The notes under the pieces are model-generated. The model saw only the letters and a program-made list of their open reading frames with translations. It was not told the origin of the DNA and ran no database searches. A DNA stretch of 64,000 nucleotides from Flavobacteriales bacterium UBA4466 (GTDB taxonomy: Bacteria > Bacteroidota > Bacteroidia > Flavobacteriales_D > Crocinitomicaceae). Location of the stretch: positions 473,501-537,500 of the forward strand of contig CAJJBE010000002.1 of NCBI GenBank assembly GCA_905182335.1, in the 5' to 3' direction. Positions 7,577 through 17,577 of this stretch are shown piece after piece (the first letter of the stretch is position 1; every line of letters starts with the position of its first letter). A program made the position numbers and the translations under genes.

Positions 7577-10282
7577 ATGGCTGACGAAAACGACGAGTTA
7601 GAAAACAACGAATTGAACGACGGTAAAGATGATGATAGTCAAAATACTGAAAATGACGAAGGAAAGAATCCGTTCCAAGAAAAGAATGTTTCAGATAATA
7701 TTATTCCAGTAAGTGGGCTTTATGAAAATTGGTTTTTAGACTATGCCTCTTATGTTATTCTAGAAAGAGCTGTTCCTTCATTACATGATGGATTCAAGCC
7801 AGTGCAACGAAGAATATTACACTCCATGAAAGAAATGGATGATGGTCGTTACAACAAGGTTGCGAATATCATCGGAAATACAATGAAGTATCATCCCCAT
7901 GGTGATGCGTCTATTGGTGATGCACTTGTCCATCTTGGTCAGAAAGATTTATTGATAGATTGCCAAGGGAACTGGGGGAATACACTTACGGGGGATGGCG
8001 CAGCAGCTCCACGTTATATCGAAGCTAGAATTTCGAAATTAGCAGCACATATTGTTTTTAATGCTAAAACAACCAATTGGCTCAAGAGTTATGATGGTCG
8101 TAATAACGAACCGGATCAACTTCCAGTTAAATTTCCATTATTGCTTGCTCAAGGTGCTGAAGGTATTGCTGTTGGTATGGCATGTAAAATAATGCCGCAT
8201 AATTTTATTGAACTTATAGACCAGTCTATAAATCATTTGAGGGGTAAGAAAATTGTAATTTATCCAGACTTCCCGAATGGTGGAATGGTAGATGTTTCAA
8301 ATTATAATGATGGACTTCGTGGTGGTAAAGTTCGTGTTAGGGCTAAAATCACGAAAAAAGATAATAAAACATTACTTGTCACAGAAGTCCCTTATGGAAC
8401 AACAACTTCTCTAATCGATTCAATTTTAAAGGCAAACGATAAAGGGAAGATTAAGATTAAAAAAATTGAAGATAATACCGCGGCAACAGCCGAGGTTGTT
8501 ATTCATTTAGCCTCAGGTGTGTCTCCGGATAAATCAATGGATGCTTTATATGCATTTACAGATTGCGAGGTTTCAATTTCTCCAAATTCATCAGTAATTG
8601 ACGGTGATAAACCTCGATTTATGGGAGCTACGGAGATTCTTAGAGTGAATACTGATAATACACTCAACTTATTAAAGCGTGAGCTAGAAATCCGTCTGGA
8701 TGAACTTGAAAAACAATGGCATTTTTCAACCTTAGAGCAAATATTTATTAATGAAGAAATGTACATCGATTTTAAGAATTATGGGGATAAAGAAGGGTTG
8801 TATGAATATTTATATAAATCGTTCAAACCTTTCAAACAGAAACTAATTCGTGAGATATTAGATGAAGACTTACACCGTTTAACTCAAATTCCAATGATTC
8901 GTATAACACGTTTTGATGCGGATAAAGCAAACGAAACGATTACGAAGATTGAGGATGAAATGGAAGTCGTTAAAGAGAAGTTAGCGAACTTGATAGAATA
9001 CGCGATTGATTATTTTAAAGATCTTAAAAAACGATTTGGTGAAGGTAAAGAGCGGAAATCAGAGATTAAAACATTCGATTCAATTAATGCTTCTAAAGTA
9101 ATTATTGCAAACAAGAAATTATACGTTGATTACGAAGAAGGATTTATAGGTCATAGTATCAAGAAAGCTGAATATGTTGTTGATTGCTCCGATATCGATG
9201 ATGTTATCATCTTCTTTGCAAGTGGAAAAATGATGGTAACTAAAGTTGCTGATAAGAAGTTTATAGGTAAAGGAATTGTATATGCCAATGTATGGAAAAA
9301 AGGAGATAAACGTACGGTTTACCACCTAATGTATCAGGATGGTAAAGATGGGCCAGCAATGATGAAACGTTTTAATGTTAATTCAATCACGCGTGATACT
9401 GAATATGATTTAACTAAAGGAACAAGTGGCTCTAAGATGTTATACTTCACAGTACATCCGAATGGAGAGCGTGAAGTTGTAACTATTATTTTAAGAGCTA
9501 GACCACATTTAAAACGCCTAAAATTTGATATCGATTTAGGAGATTTATTAATTAAAGGTCGTGGTGCTGGTGGTAACCGAGTAACAAAAGAGATTGTTTC
9601 AAAAATTTTACAAAAAGAAGTAGGTGGATCAACACTTGCTGCGCGAAAAATTTGGTACGATACCGTTGTGGGTCGCTTAAATGATGATGGTAGAGGAGAT
9701 TTTATAGGTAACTTTAAAGGCCAGGATAAAATACTTACATTATATAGGTCTGGAGAGTATCGATTGACAAACTTCGATCTTTCTTCACACTTTGATGATG
9801 ACCTAATTCACATTGAAAAATGGCATCCAGAACGACCATTGTCTGTCGTTTATTATGATGCAGAGAAAGATTTACATTATTGTAAACGTTTCTTGTGTGA
9901 GGTGACTTCAGATAAAAAAGTATCGTTTATTTCAGAAAGTGAAGGCTCATATATGGATGTAGTTTCTACAGCATATAAGCCAAGGATACGCATTGTCTAC
10001 AATAAGCTTTTAAAGGCAACGAAAAACTTACCGGATACTGAAATTTCCTTGGAAGAATTCATTGATATTAAAGGAATGAAGGCTCAAGGAAATCAAATGA
10101 CAAAGCTTAAGGTGAAAGAAATTATCCTTGATCATAAAATTGATGGAGGAGAATCTTGGCCTGAAGCTGAAAAGATCGAGCCAACAACAATTGAAAGTGA
10201 AGAAGATGAGATTTCCGATACAGTGGAATGGGATGTGAAACCTGTTTCAGAGGATGATTTAGATCAACCGAAATTATTCTGA
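7577..10282 (+). CDS. parC: DNA topoisomerase IV subunit A
   Basis: 901 residues. An acidic, Asn/Asp-rich N-terminal tail of about 40 residues precedes the winged-helix breakage-reunion domain. The YHPHGD motif is at residues 105-110 and the catalytic tyrosine is Y147 in AAAPRYIEARIS. Coiled-coil tower and gate segments follow, and the C-terminal third is a divergent beta-pinwheel region ending in an acidic tail. Forms the A2B2 enzyme with ParE, encoded two bases upstream. Length and tail are typical of the Bacteroidota ParC-type A subunit. Confidence 0.9.
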   Translation: MADENDELENNELNDGKDDDSQNTENDEGKNPFQEKNVSDNIIPVSGLYENWFLDYASYVILERAVPSLHDGFKPVQRRILHSMKEMDDGRYNKVANIIGNTMKYHPHGDASIGDALVHLGQKDLLIDCQGNWGNTLTGDGAAAPRYIEARISKLAAHIVFNAKTTNWLKSYDGRNNEPDQLPVKFPLLLAQGAEGIAVGMACKIMPHNFIELIDQSINHLRGKKIVIYPDFPNGGMVDVSNYNDGLRGGKVRVRAKITKKDNKTLLVTEVPYGTTTSLIDSILKANDKGKIKIKKIEDNTAATAEVVIHLASGVSPDKSMDALYAFTDCEVSISPNSSVIDGDKPRFMGATEILRVNTDNTLNLLKRELEIRLDELEKQWHFSTLEQIFINEEMYIDFKNYGDKEGLYEYLYKSFKPFKQKLIREILDEDLHRLTQIPMIRITRFDADKANETITKIEDEMEVVKEKLANLIEYAIDYFKDLKKRFGEGKERKSEIKTFDSINASKVIIANKKLYVDYEEGFIGHSIKKAEYVVDCSDIDDVIIFFASGKMMVTKVADKKFIGKGIVYANVWKKGDKRTVYHLMYQDGKDGPAMMKRFNVNSITRDTEYDLTKGTSGSKMLYFTVHPNGEREVVTIILRARPHLKRLKFDIDLGDLLIKGRGAGGNRVTKEIVSKILQKEVGGSTLAARKIWYDTVVGRLNDDGRGDFIGNFKGQDKILTLYRSGEYRLTNFDLSSHFDDDLIHIEKWHPERPLSVVYYDAEKDLHYCKRFLCEVTSDKKVSFISESEGSYMDVVSTAYKPRIRIVYNKLLKATKNLPDTEISLEEFIDIKGMKAQGNQMTKLKVKEIILDHKIDGGESWPEAEKIEPTTIESEEDEISDTVEWDVKPVSEDDLDQPKLF

Positions 10283-10345
10283 CAAGAAATACTTTAGTCT
10301 GTTTACTGAATGTTTTGATTCACTTCTAACATTAATTTAACGAGA

Positions 10346-10900
10346 ATGAAAAAATTTAAAAGTGTCAGTGAATCACAAATTGAAATGAGTCTTCTCATGA
10401 CTCCTTCTAATTCAAATTTTAGTGGAAAGATCCATGGTGGCTATATATTGAATTTAATGGATGAAATAGCTTTCGCTTGTGCTTCAAGGCATTCTGGAAA
10501 CTATTGTGTAACGGCATCGGTTAATAGGGTTGATTTTTTAAATCCGGTTGATGTTGGTGAATTACTACATTTAAAAGCGTCTATAAATTACACAGGAAAA
10601 ACATCAATGGTTGTTGGGTTAAGAGTGGAAGCTGAAAATATACGTACAGGAGTAACCAAACATTGTAATTCTTCATATTTTACAATGGTCGCTAAAGATG
10701 GTAGTGGAATCAGTATGAACGTTCCGGGATTGATATTAGATACTGAGGAGTCAATACGTCGTTTTGCACGAAGTATGGAACGACAAAAACAATTAAAAAT
10801 TCGTGAAAAAACATTTCAACCTTCTGTATTTCAAGTAGAAAAGTATTATGATAAATTAAAGGAGTTCAACGTGAATATCACTTTTGAGCAAGAGGACTAA
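10346..10900 (+). CDS. acyl-CoA thioesterase, hotdog fold (YciA/BACH type)
   Basis: 184 residues. The hotdog signature NFSGKIHGGYILNLMDE is near residue 25, with VNRVDFLNPVDVGE and GKTSMVVGLRVEAEN following. The family hydrolyses fatty acyl-CoA thioesters. The C-terminal 50 residues are a basic helical tail beyond the hotdog core. It lies 63 bases after parC and may have its own promoter. Substrate chain length cannot be told from sequence. Confidence 0.87.
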   Translation: MKKFKSVSESQIEMSLLMTPSNSNFSGKIHGGYILNLMDEIAFACASRHSGNYCVTASVNRVDFLNPVDVGELLHLKASINYTGKTSMVVGLRVEAENIRTGVTKHCNSSYFTMVAKDGSGISMNVPGLILDTEESIRRFARSMERQKQLKIREKTFQPSVFQVEKYYDKLKEFNVNITFEQED

Positions 10901-10938
10901 TGTTACTTTCAGTAAAAGGTTTTCTTACAGTATCCGTC

Positions 10939-10969
10939 TTGACTTTTTGATCACTTTAACTTACTTTTG
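10939..10969 (+). promoter_or_regulatory. promoter TTG-N20-TACTTTTG upstream of the ornithine aminotransferase gene
   Basis: The -33 TTG at 10939-10941 and -7 box TACTTTTG at 10962-10969 are separated by 20 bases. This is the most complete Bacteroidota-type promoter I found. It leaves a leader of about 105 bases before 11080. Confidence 0.55.
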
Positions 10970-11079
10970 TGTGAAAATAGGATTATTTTCTCTCCATGAA
11001 TGAGAATAACTTCTAAGATTGAATTTATAGCCATTAAAATAAATTCAAGTTTTAATTGCCAGTTATATAACTTGGTTGA

Positions 11080-12339
11080 ATGATTGATATTATTATGAAT
11101 ATGACGAATAAAAAAATGACATCAGCGGATTTAATCGCTTTAGAAGAAAAACATGGTGCTCACAATTATCATCCACTACCAGTTGTTTTAAATAGGGGTA
11201 AAGGTGTTAATGTATGGGATGTAGAAGGCAAGAAATACTTTGATTTTTTATCTGCGTATTCTGCGGTTAATCAAGGACATTGTCACCCTAAGATTATTAA
11301 CGCTTTAAAAGAGCAATCAGATTTGTTAACTCTGACATCTCGCGCATTTCATAATGATGTATTAGGTCAATATGAAAAATACGTAACAGAATTATTTGGT
11401 TATGATAAGATTCTCCCCATGAATACAGGTGTAGAAGGTGGTGAGACTGCATTGAAGCTATGTCGGAAATGGGCATATAAAGTAAAGGGAATAGAACAGA
11501 ATAAAGCTAAAATTTTATTTGCAGAAAATAATTTTTGGGGTAGAACTTTAGCTGCTGTATCGTCATCTACTGATCCAAGTGCATTTAATGATTATGGGCC
11601 TTATTTGCCTGGATTTGAAATAGTAAAATATAATGACATTAATTCTTTGGAAAAGGCTTTAGAAGATCCTAATGTAGCTGGATTCATGGTTGAGCCTATT
11701 CAAGGTGAGGCTGGGGTTATGGTTCCAGATGAAGGATATTTAAAAAAAGCATATGAATTATGTAAATCTAAAAATGTTTTATTTATTGCGGATGAAGTGC
11801 AAACTGGGATTTCAAGAACTGGAAAGTTATATTGTTGTCAACATGAAGGCGTTAAGCCAGATATATTAATTCTTGGTAAAGCTTTGTCAGGTGGTGTATT
11901 TCCTGTTTCCGCAGCATTAGCAGATAATGAAATAATGATGACAATTAAGCCAGGTGAGCATGGATCTACCTTCGGAGGAAATCCTTTAGGTTGTAGAGTT
12001 TCTATGGCTGCTTTAAAGGTTGCTGTAGATGAAAATCTAGCTGGTAATGCTGAAGTATTGGGGCATATATTTAGAGAAGAATTATCTGAATTTGCTAAAG
12101 AAAATGACTTGGTGAATTCTGTAAGAGGTAAAGGACTTTTAAATGCTCTTTTAATTAATGATGTCGAAGAAAGTTCTACTGCTTGGGATATTTGTCTAAA
12201 ATTAAGAGATAATGGTTTGTTAGCAAAACCAACACATGGTAATATTATTCGATTTGCACCTCCTTTAGTTATAACAGAAAGTGAGCTTATGGAGTGTGTC
12301 GGTATTATTAAAAAAACAATCAATGAGTTTAAAAGGTAA
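11080..12339 (+). CDS. rocD: ornithine--oxo-acid aminotransferase
   Basis: 419 residues, class III PLP aminotransferase. PLP lysine is K267 in [18 protein letters not shown] holds the ring-binding Asp. [24 protein letters not shown] and the C-terminal [13 protein letters not shown] are ornithine-aminotransferase specific. It interconverts ornithine and 2-oxoglutarate with glutamate semialdehyde and glutamate, linking arginine and proline metabolism. Several in-frame ATGs (11080, 11095, 11101, 11116) make the exact start uncertain. NFWGRT, SSSTDP and [16 protein letters not shown] resemble the animal mitochondrial enzyme more than Bacillus RocD as I remember them. Confidence 0.93.
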   Translation: MIDIIMNMTNKKMTSADLIALEEKHGAHNYHPLPVVLNRGKGVNVWDVEGKKYFDFLSAYSAVNQGHCHPKIINALKEQSDLLTLTSRAFHNDVLGQYEKYVTELFGYDKILPMNTGVEGGETALKLCRKWAYKVKGIEQNKAKILFAENNFWGRTLAAVSSSTDPSAFNDYGPYLPGFEIVKYNDINSLEKALEDPNVAGFMVEPIQGEAGVMVPDEGYLKKAYELCKSKNVLFIADEVQTGISRTGKLYCCQHEGVKPDILILGKALSGGVFPVSAALADNEIMMTIKPGEHGSTFGGNPLGCRVSMAALKVAVDENLAGNAEVLGHIFREELSEFAKENDLVNSVRGKGLLNALLINDVEESSTAWDICLKLRDNGLLAKPTHGNIIRFAPPLVITESELMECVGIIKKTINEFKR

Positions 12340-12416
12340 TTAAAAATGCATAACCGCAATAGTTTAATTAACTAATTAAATTCAGGCCTTGAGCTTTCGT
12401 TAATAGATATGATAGT

Positions 12417-13811
12417 ATGAGTAAAATCAAATTTGGAACAGATGGTTGGAGAGCAATTATCGCAGAAGATTATACCGTAGATAATGTGGCACGCGTTTCA
12501 TTAGCAACAGCGAAATGGGTAAAAGCTAACTATGATAATCCAAGTATTGTAATCGGACATGACTGTCGCTTTGCCGGTGATTTATTCATGAGAACTGCAG
12601 CTAAGATTTTTGTTAAAGAAGGTGTGCAATTGAAAATGGCAGTTGGATTTGTTTCAACTCCAATGGTTTCACTAGGTGCAGTCAAATTAGGATGCTCTAT
12701 AGGAGTCGTTATTACAGCGAGTCATAATCCACCTTCTTACAATGGCTTCAAGTTGAAGTCTGAGTATGGAGGACCTCTATCTCCAGGATTAGTACAGGAA
12801 ATTGAAGACATTATTCCAGATGTGAATGTGATTGATTTAGAATCAATTTCATTAGACTCTAGTTTGGTTGAAATTATTGATCTAGAAACGATGTATGTCG
12901 ATCATGCGAAAGCAAATTTCGATTTAGATGCTATAGAGAAATCAGGTCTTGTTCTTGCTTATGATGCAATGTATGGATCTGGCCAAAATGCGATGAAGCG
13001 TTTATTGCCAAAAGCACACTTCTTACATTGTGAGTCAAACCCATCTTTTATGGGACAGGCCCCAGAGCCTATTGCTAAGAACTTAAAGGGTTTAGAAAAC
13101 TTCATCATTGATGATGGTGCAATTGATTGCGCACTTGCTACTGATGGTGATGCTGATAGAATTGGGTTATATAATGGAAAAGGTGAATTTATTGATTCTC
13201 ATCATATAATTTTATTACTAATTCATTATTTAAAAAAATATAAAGGTGCAACAGGTAAAGTTGTAACGGCATTCAGTACAACCCCACGTGTTAAAATAAT
13301 GGCAGACCATTATGACCTTGATAGTGAGGTTGTAAAAATCGGATTCAAATATATTGCAGATATAATGGTTGCTGAAGACGTGTTAGTCGGAGGTGAAGAA
13401 TCAGGAGGTATTGCAACAAAAGGACATATTCCAGAAAGAGATGGTATTTGGATGGGATTAATCATTTGGGAATTTATGGCGAAATCTGGAAAATCGCTTG
13501 ATGACTTAATTGATGAAGTATACGAAATTGTAGGTCCATTTAAATTCGAACGTAGTGATTTACATATTACAGAAGAATTGAAAATAAAGATTGTAGCAGC
13601 CTGTAAAGCGGGGGATTATAAGGTTTTTGGGAAATATACAGTTGATAGTATTGCTACAGTTGATGGATTCAAATTTTTCTTTGACGAGAATCGTTGGTTA
13701 ATGATTCGTCCTTCAGGAACGGAACCAGTTTTAAGAACATATGCTGAAGCTCCAACATTAGAAGAGGTTAGAGATATATTACGAATTTGTGAAGAAACAA
13801 TTTGTAAGTAA
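12417..13811 (+). CDS. phosphoglucomutase/phosphomannomutase family protein
   Basis: 464 residues, alpha-D-phosphohexomutase family. All four domain signatures are present: [11 protein letters not shown] with the phosphoserine near residue 103, the metal loop DGDADR near residue 243, the sugar-binding GGEESGG near residue 325 and the phosphate-binding RPSGTEP near residue 434. The family moves phosphate between C1 and C6 of hexoses; which hexose is not decidable here. A separate glmM lies at 32958, so glucosamine is less likely. aroC follows after four bases, so the pair is probably one transcript. Confidence 0.9.
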   Translation: MSKIKFGTDGWRAIIAEDYTVDNVARVSLATAKWVKANYDNPSIVIGHDCRFAGDLFMRTAAKIFVKEGVQLKMAVGFVSTPMVSLGAVKLGCSIGVVITASHNPPSYNGFKLKSEYGGPLSPGLVQEIEDIIPDVNVIDLESISLDSSLVEIIDLETMYVDHAKANFDLDAIEKSGLVLAYDAMYGSGQNAMKRLLPKAHFLHCESNPSFMGQAPEPIAKNLKGLENFIIDDGAIDCALATDGDADRIGLYNGKGEFIDSHHIILLLIHYLKKYKGATGKVVTAFSTTPRVKIMADHYDLDSEVVKIGFKYIADIMVAEDVLVGGEESGGIATKGHIPERDGIWMGLIIWEFMAKSGKSLDDLIDEVYEIVGPFKFERSDLHITEELKIKIVAACKAGDYKVFGKYTVDSIATVDGFKFFFDENRWLMIRPSGTEPVLRTYAEAPTLEEVRDILRICEETICK

Positions 13812-13815
13812 GATT

Positions 13816-14877
13816 ATGGCAGGATCATCATTTGGAACAATTTTTAAATTGAGCACGTTTGGTGAGTCTCATGGCCCTGCTATTGGTGGAGTTATAGAGG
13901 GGGTCCCTGTGAATATCTCATTGAATATTGAAGAAATTCAAAATGAATTGAATCGTAGGAAACCAGGCCAGTCTGCTATTGTTACTCAACGTAAAGAATC
14001 AGATTCAGTCCAGATTTTATCAGGTATTTTTGAAGGAAAAACAACGGGTACCCCTATTGGGTTTGTCATTATAAATGAAGATCAAAATCCAAAAGATTAT
14101 AGTCATATTAAAGATTCATATCGTCCCTCACATGCAGATTTCACCTATGATAAAAAATACGGTAATCGCGATTACAGAGGTGGAGGAAGATCTTCTGCTA
14201 GAGAAACTGTATCTCGTGTAGTTGCTGGAGCAATTGCAAAACAAATACTAGGTAATATCGGTATAGATATAGTTGCCTATGTCGATCAAGTTGGAAGTAT
14301 AAGGTTAGGAAATAACATCGATTATAATGAAATTGATAACAATCCTGTTCGTTGTCCAAATAAGGATATAGCAAATGAAATGGAAGCGTTTATAAAATCT
14401 ATTAAGAAAGAAGGTGATACGATTGGAGGTAGTGTTAGATGTGAAATCAATCATCTACCTCCAGGATTGGGAGAACCTGTTTTTGATAAACTTCACGCTG
14501 AACTTGGTAAAGCAATGCTTTCTATTAATGCAGTAAAGGGATTTGAATATGGTTCAGGATTCAATGCAATTCAAATGCGTGGATCCGATCATAATGATGT
14601 TTTTAATCCTGATGGAAGTACGCAAACAAATCATTCAGGTGGTATCCAGGGAGGTATTTCAAATGGTATGCCTGTAACGATGCGTATTGCTTTTAAGCCT
14701 GTTGCTACTATAGTTATGGACCAAGATTCAATTGACAATAAAGGAGATATGGTTAAGGTTACTGGTAAAGGTCGTCATGATCCTTGTGTTGTCCCTAGAG
14801 CTGTTCCTATTGTTGAAGCGATGGCTGCCATAACTATTTTAGATTTCTATTTGAGAAATAAGACTATTCAACTTTAA
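13816..14877 (+). CDS. aroC: chorismate synthase
   Basis: 353 residues from the ATG at 13816, four bases after the mutase stop; an in-frame GTG at 13789 would overlap the upstream gene and add nine unconserved residues. Motifs are intact: [60 protein letters not shown] and [18 protein letters not shown]. It converts EPSP to chorismate using reduced FMN, the last step of the shikimate pathway. Other shikimate genes are not nearby. Confidence 0.96.
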   Translation: MAGSSFGTIFKLSTFGESHGPAIGGVIEGVPVNISLNIEEIQNELNRRKPGQSAIVTQRKESDSVQILSGIFEGKTTGTPIGFVIINEDQNPKDYSHIKDSYRPSHADFTYDKKYGNRDYRGGGRSSARETVSRVVAGAIAKQILGNIGIDIVAYVDQVGSIRLGNNIDYNEIDNNPVRCPNKDIANEMEAFIKSIKKEGDTIGGSVRCEINHLPPGLGEPVFDKLHAELGKAMLSINAVKGFEYGSGFNAIQMRGSDHNDVFNPDGSTQTNHSGGIQGGISNGMPVTMRIAFKPVATIVMDQDSIDNKGDMVKVTGKGRHDPCVVPRAVPIVEAMAAITILDFYLRNKTIQL

Positions 14878-15176
14878 TAATGTGGGACTCGAATGGTTTG
14901 TCCATAAATCGGTTAAATCAAAGGCATCACCTACTCAGGAATGTCCACAAATAATTATCTCAGTTGTCTTAACAGAAGATTTGTTATATGTTACGCCTAA
15001 ATAATTATAATGGTATAAAAATTTAGATCTAGGATTTTGAGAGTTAAGAAAACTATAATTACTTAAAAGAATGTAAAGCTGTTTTCGATCCACAGCTGTA
15101 TTAAGAAAAGTAACTCTTCTATTTTAAGCTAGCCGCTAAATTTCCCTTATCTTTACTACTCAATATTTACTTAGAG
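14878..15176 (+). other. 299-bp intergenic region
   Basis: No ORF or RNA gene that I recognise. An inverted repeat AGCTGT (15077-15082)/ACAGCT (15092-15097) with a nine-base spacer could be an operator. TATCTTTA about 20 bases before the DUF4293 start is one mismatch from a -7 box. Confidence 0.4.
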
Positions 15177-15653
15177 ATGATACAACGCGTACAAACCCTT
15201 TATTTAGCTATAATGATAATCCTATTGTCGATCGTGACTTTCGGGAGCAACTTATTTAGTTTTATGAATGAAAGATCACGATTTGAATTTAATTCATACG
15301 GAATCGTAGAATATACAAAGTTTGATAGACATATTGTAAGCACTGAAAATTTCCCATTCTTTATTGGAACAATCGCTTTAATCTTAATTGGTTTTCTAGC
15401 ATTGATGTCATATAAAAAGTTGGATCGTCAATTTAAACTTGGACGAATGACTTTTTATATTTATTTCGTGATGTTGATTTCTGTAATTACATTGGCAACT
15501 TTCGGTGGTTCAATATTAATTGTTGATACAGGACGTAGAGAAATGGGCATAGGATTTTTCTTATTTGTAGCTGGTTTTCCATTCTCATTTTTAGCAAACA
15601 CAGGAATTAAAAGAGATAAGAAGTTGTTAGAATCATTAGACAGACTTCGTTAG
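15177..15653 (+). CDS. DUF4293 family membrane protein
   Basis: 158 residues, starting MIQRVQTLYLA. Four hydrophobic segments are visible (about 7-27, 59-79, 94-115, 124-143), with a loop of about 30 polar residues between the first two. The ending ANTGIKRDKKLLESLDRLR matches the conserved C-terminal tail of this Bacteroidota-only family. Function unknown. An ABC-F gene follows after three bases, implying co-transcription. Confidence 0.82.
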   Translation: MIQRVQTLYLAIMIILLSIVTFGSNLFSFMNERSRFEFNSYGIVEYTKFDRHIVSTENFPFFIGTIALILIGFLALMSYKKLDRQFKLGRMTFYIYFVMLISVITLATFGGSILIVDTGRREMGIGFFLFVAGFPFSFLANTGIKRDKKLLESLDRLR

Positions 15654-15656
15654 TAC

Positions 15657-17543
15657 ATGAATTATTTATCGGTTGAAAACCTCACGAAATCATTTGGAGA
15701 TAGAGTTATCTTTGAAGATTTAGTCTTTGGCATTGATCAAGGACAAAAAGTTGCAATTGTTGCCAAAAATGGGAATGGTAAAACTACATTATTACGCTGT
15801 CTTCTAGGGCAAGAATCCATTGATGATGGCCGAATCGTTTTCCGAAATGATTTACGAATTGCCTTTATGGAACAAGGTGAAAGCATGGAATGTTCCCATA
15901 CAGTCCTAGAAGAAATTTTCTCTCATGATTTACCTGAGCTAAAAGCAGTTAAAGAATACAATCATGCTATGCGCATGGAGGATGAAGATTTAATTGCAGC
16001 ATCTTTCGAAGCAATCACAGAATTGAATGCTTGGGATATGGAAACTAAGGTCAATCAAATTCTGTCAGTACTTAAGTTGACTGACACAAGTAGATTGATT
16101 GACAAGCTTTCTGGTGGTCAAAAGAAACGTGTTGCGTTGGCAAAAGTTTTAGTTGCTGAACCAGACTTCTTGATTCTTGATGAGCCCACTAATCATTTGG
16201 ACCTTGACATGATTGAATGGTTGGAAGAGTATTTATTGAAATCTAAATCGACTATATTAATGGTAACGCACGACAGATACTTCTTAGAAGTTGTTTGCGA
16301 TACGATTTTGGAGCTTGAAGAAAAAACTATATTTAAGTATAAAGGAAACTTTAGTTATTACCTTGAGAAGAAGGCTGAACGTCAAGAGCAGTTGTCTTCT
16401 ACAATAGGTAAAGCACAGAATCAATTTAAGAAAGAGTTGGATTGGATGCGTCGTCAACCAAAAGCACGTGGTACTAAACAAAAAGCACGTATTGAAGCCT
16501 TTCATGATACAAAGAAAGTGGCTAGTCAGCGGATTAATCAAGATGAAATCGATATTCCAGTAAAAATGGAGCGTTTAGGAACTAAAATCCTGGAGTGTCA
16601 TCATCTGAAAAAGGCATTTACAGACATAAAAATAATTAACGATTTCACATATACTTTTAAGCGTAATGAGCGTTTGGGGATTGTTGGAGATAATGGCACA
16701 GGTAAAAGTACTTTCCTGAATATGTTAATGGGACTTGAAGACCCAGATGCCGGGAAAATCGTTACAGGTGAAACAGTCGTTTTTGGATATTATAGTCAAC
16801 AATTATTAGAAGCCGAACCAGATCAAAAAGTGATTGACGTTATTCGCGATATTGCTGAGTATATTCCATTAGAGAAAGGTAGGGAAATGTCTGCAGCTCA
16901 TTTCTTAGAGAAGTTCTTGTTCCCCAGAAATATGCACTACAATTTTGTTAAAAAACTGAGTGGAGGAGAGAAGAGACGATTGAAATTAATGACGGTTCTA
17001 ATGAAGAATCCTAATTTCTTGATTCTTGATGAGCCAACGAATGATTTAGACATTTTCGTAATGAGTGTTTTAGAGGATTACCTTAGAAACTTTAAAGGAT
17101 GTTTAATTGTGGTTTCTCATGATAGATACTTCATGGATAAAATGGTAGATCATCTATTTGTGTTTGAAGGAGAGGGAGAGATAAAAGATATTCTTGGAAA
17201 TTACACGGTTTTCAGAAAGCAAAAGCAAATTGATTATCGTACTGCAAAGAAAAATGCAAATAATCCTGAGCCTACAGCTTCAATTATTGAATCTCCTTTA
17301 GAAGTAAATACTGAGGTTGTTAAAGATAACCGGAAGTTGTCCTTTAAAGAGAAAATGGAATTCGAACAAATTGAAAAAGAGATGGAGTCTTTAGAAGAAG
17401 AGAAGGAAAATCTAACAATTATTTTGTCTAGTGTCGATTCTTCAAATGATGACTTAATGGAATCTGGAAAACGTTTGTCTAAGGTAGTATCTGAGTTGGA
17501 ATCAAAGACTGATCGTTGGTTAGAATTATCTGAATTAACATGA
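15657..17543 (+). CDS. ABC-F family ATPase (Uup-like)
   Basis: 628 residues, two ABC ATPase domains and no membrane segment. Walker A motifs are GKTTLL within AKNGNGKTTLLR (~residue 40) and GDNGTGKSTFLN (~residue 347); signatures are LSGGQKKRVALAKVL and LSGGEKRRLKLMTVL; Walker B motifs are LILDEPTNHLDL and LILDEPTNDLDI. The interdomain linker is charged (KARGTKQKARIEAF) and the C-terminal ~70 residues are a predicted coiled coil, as in Uup. ABC-F proteins act on ribosomes rather than as transporters. A role in antibiotic protection cannot be inferred from this alone. Confidence 0.9.
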   Translation: MNYLSVENLTKSFGDRVIFEDLVFGIDQGQKVAIVAKNGNGKTTLLRCLLGQESIDDGRIVFRNDLRIAFMEQGESMECSHTVLEEIFSHDLPELKAVKEYNHAMRMEDEDLIAASFEAITELNAWDMETKVNQILSVLKLTDTSRLIDKLSGGQKKRVALAKVLVAEPDFLILDEPTNHLDLDMIEWLEEYLLKSKSTILMVTHDRYFLEVVCDTILELEEKTIFKYKGNFSYYLEKKAERQEQLSSTIGKAQNQFKKELDWMRRQPKARGTKQKARIEAFHDTKKVASQRINQDEIDIPVKMERLGTKILECHHLKKAFTDIKIINDFTYTFKRNERLGIVGDNGTGKSTFLNMLMGLEDPDAGKIVTGETVVFGYYSQQLLEAEPDQKVIDVIRDIAEYIPLEKGREMSAAHFLEKFLFPRNMHYNFVKKLSGGEKRRLKLMTVLMKNPNFLILDEPTNDLDIFVMSVLEDYLRNFKGCLIVVSHDRYFMDKMVDHLFVFEGEGEIKDILGNYTVFRKQKQIDYRTAKKNANNPEPTASIIESPLEVNTEVVKDNRKLSFKEKMEFEQIEKEMESLEEEKENLTIILSSVDSSNDDLMESGKRLSKVVSELESKTDRWLELSELT

Positions 17544-17577
17544 CGTAGATCGATAGGGTCTAATTTACCTTTACTTG

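Noticed and set aside
11838-12359. 173-codon minus-strand ORF opposite the ornithine aminotransferase gene
   Set aside because: Antisense shadow of a strongly conserved gene; its translation has no recognisable motif.
12363-12380. TTTAATTA-AC-TAATTAAA palindrome between the aminotransferase and mutase genes
   Set aside because: Pure AT and only a two-base centre; expected by chance in DNA this AT-rich and not a good terminator.
13789-13815. GTG at 13789 as the aroC start
   Set aside because: It would overlap the mutase gene by 23 bases and add residues not found in the family; the ATG at 13816 fits the conserved start.
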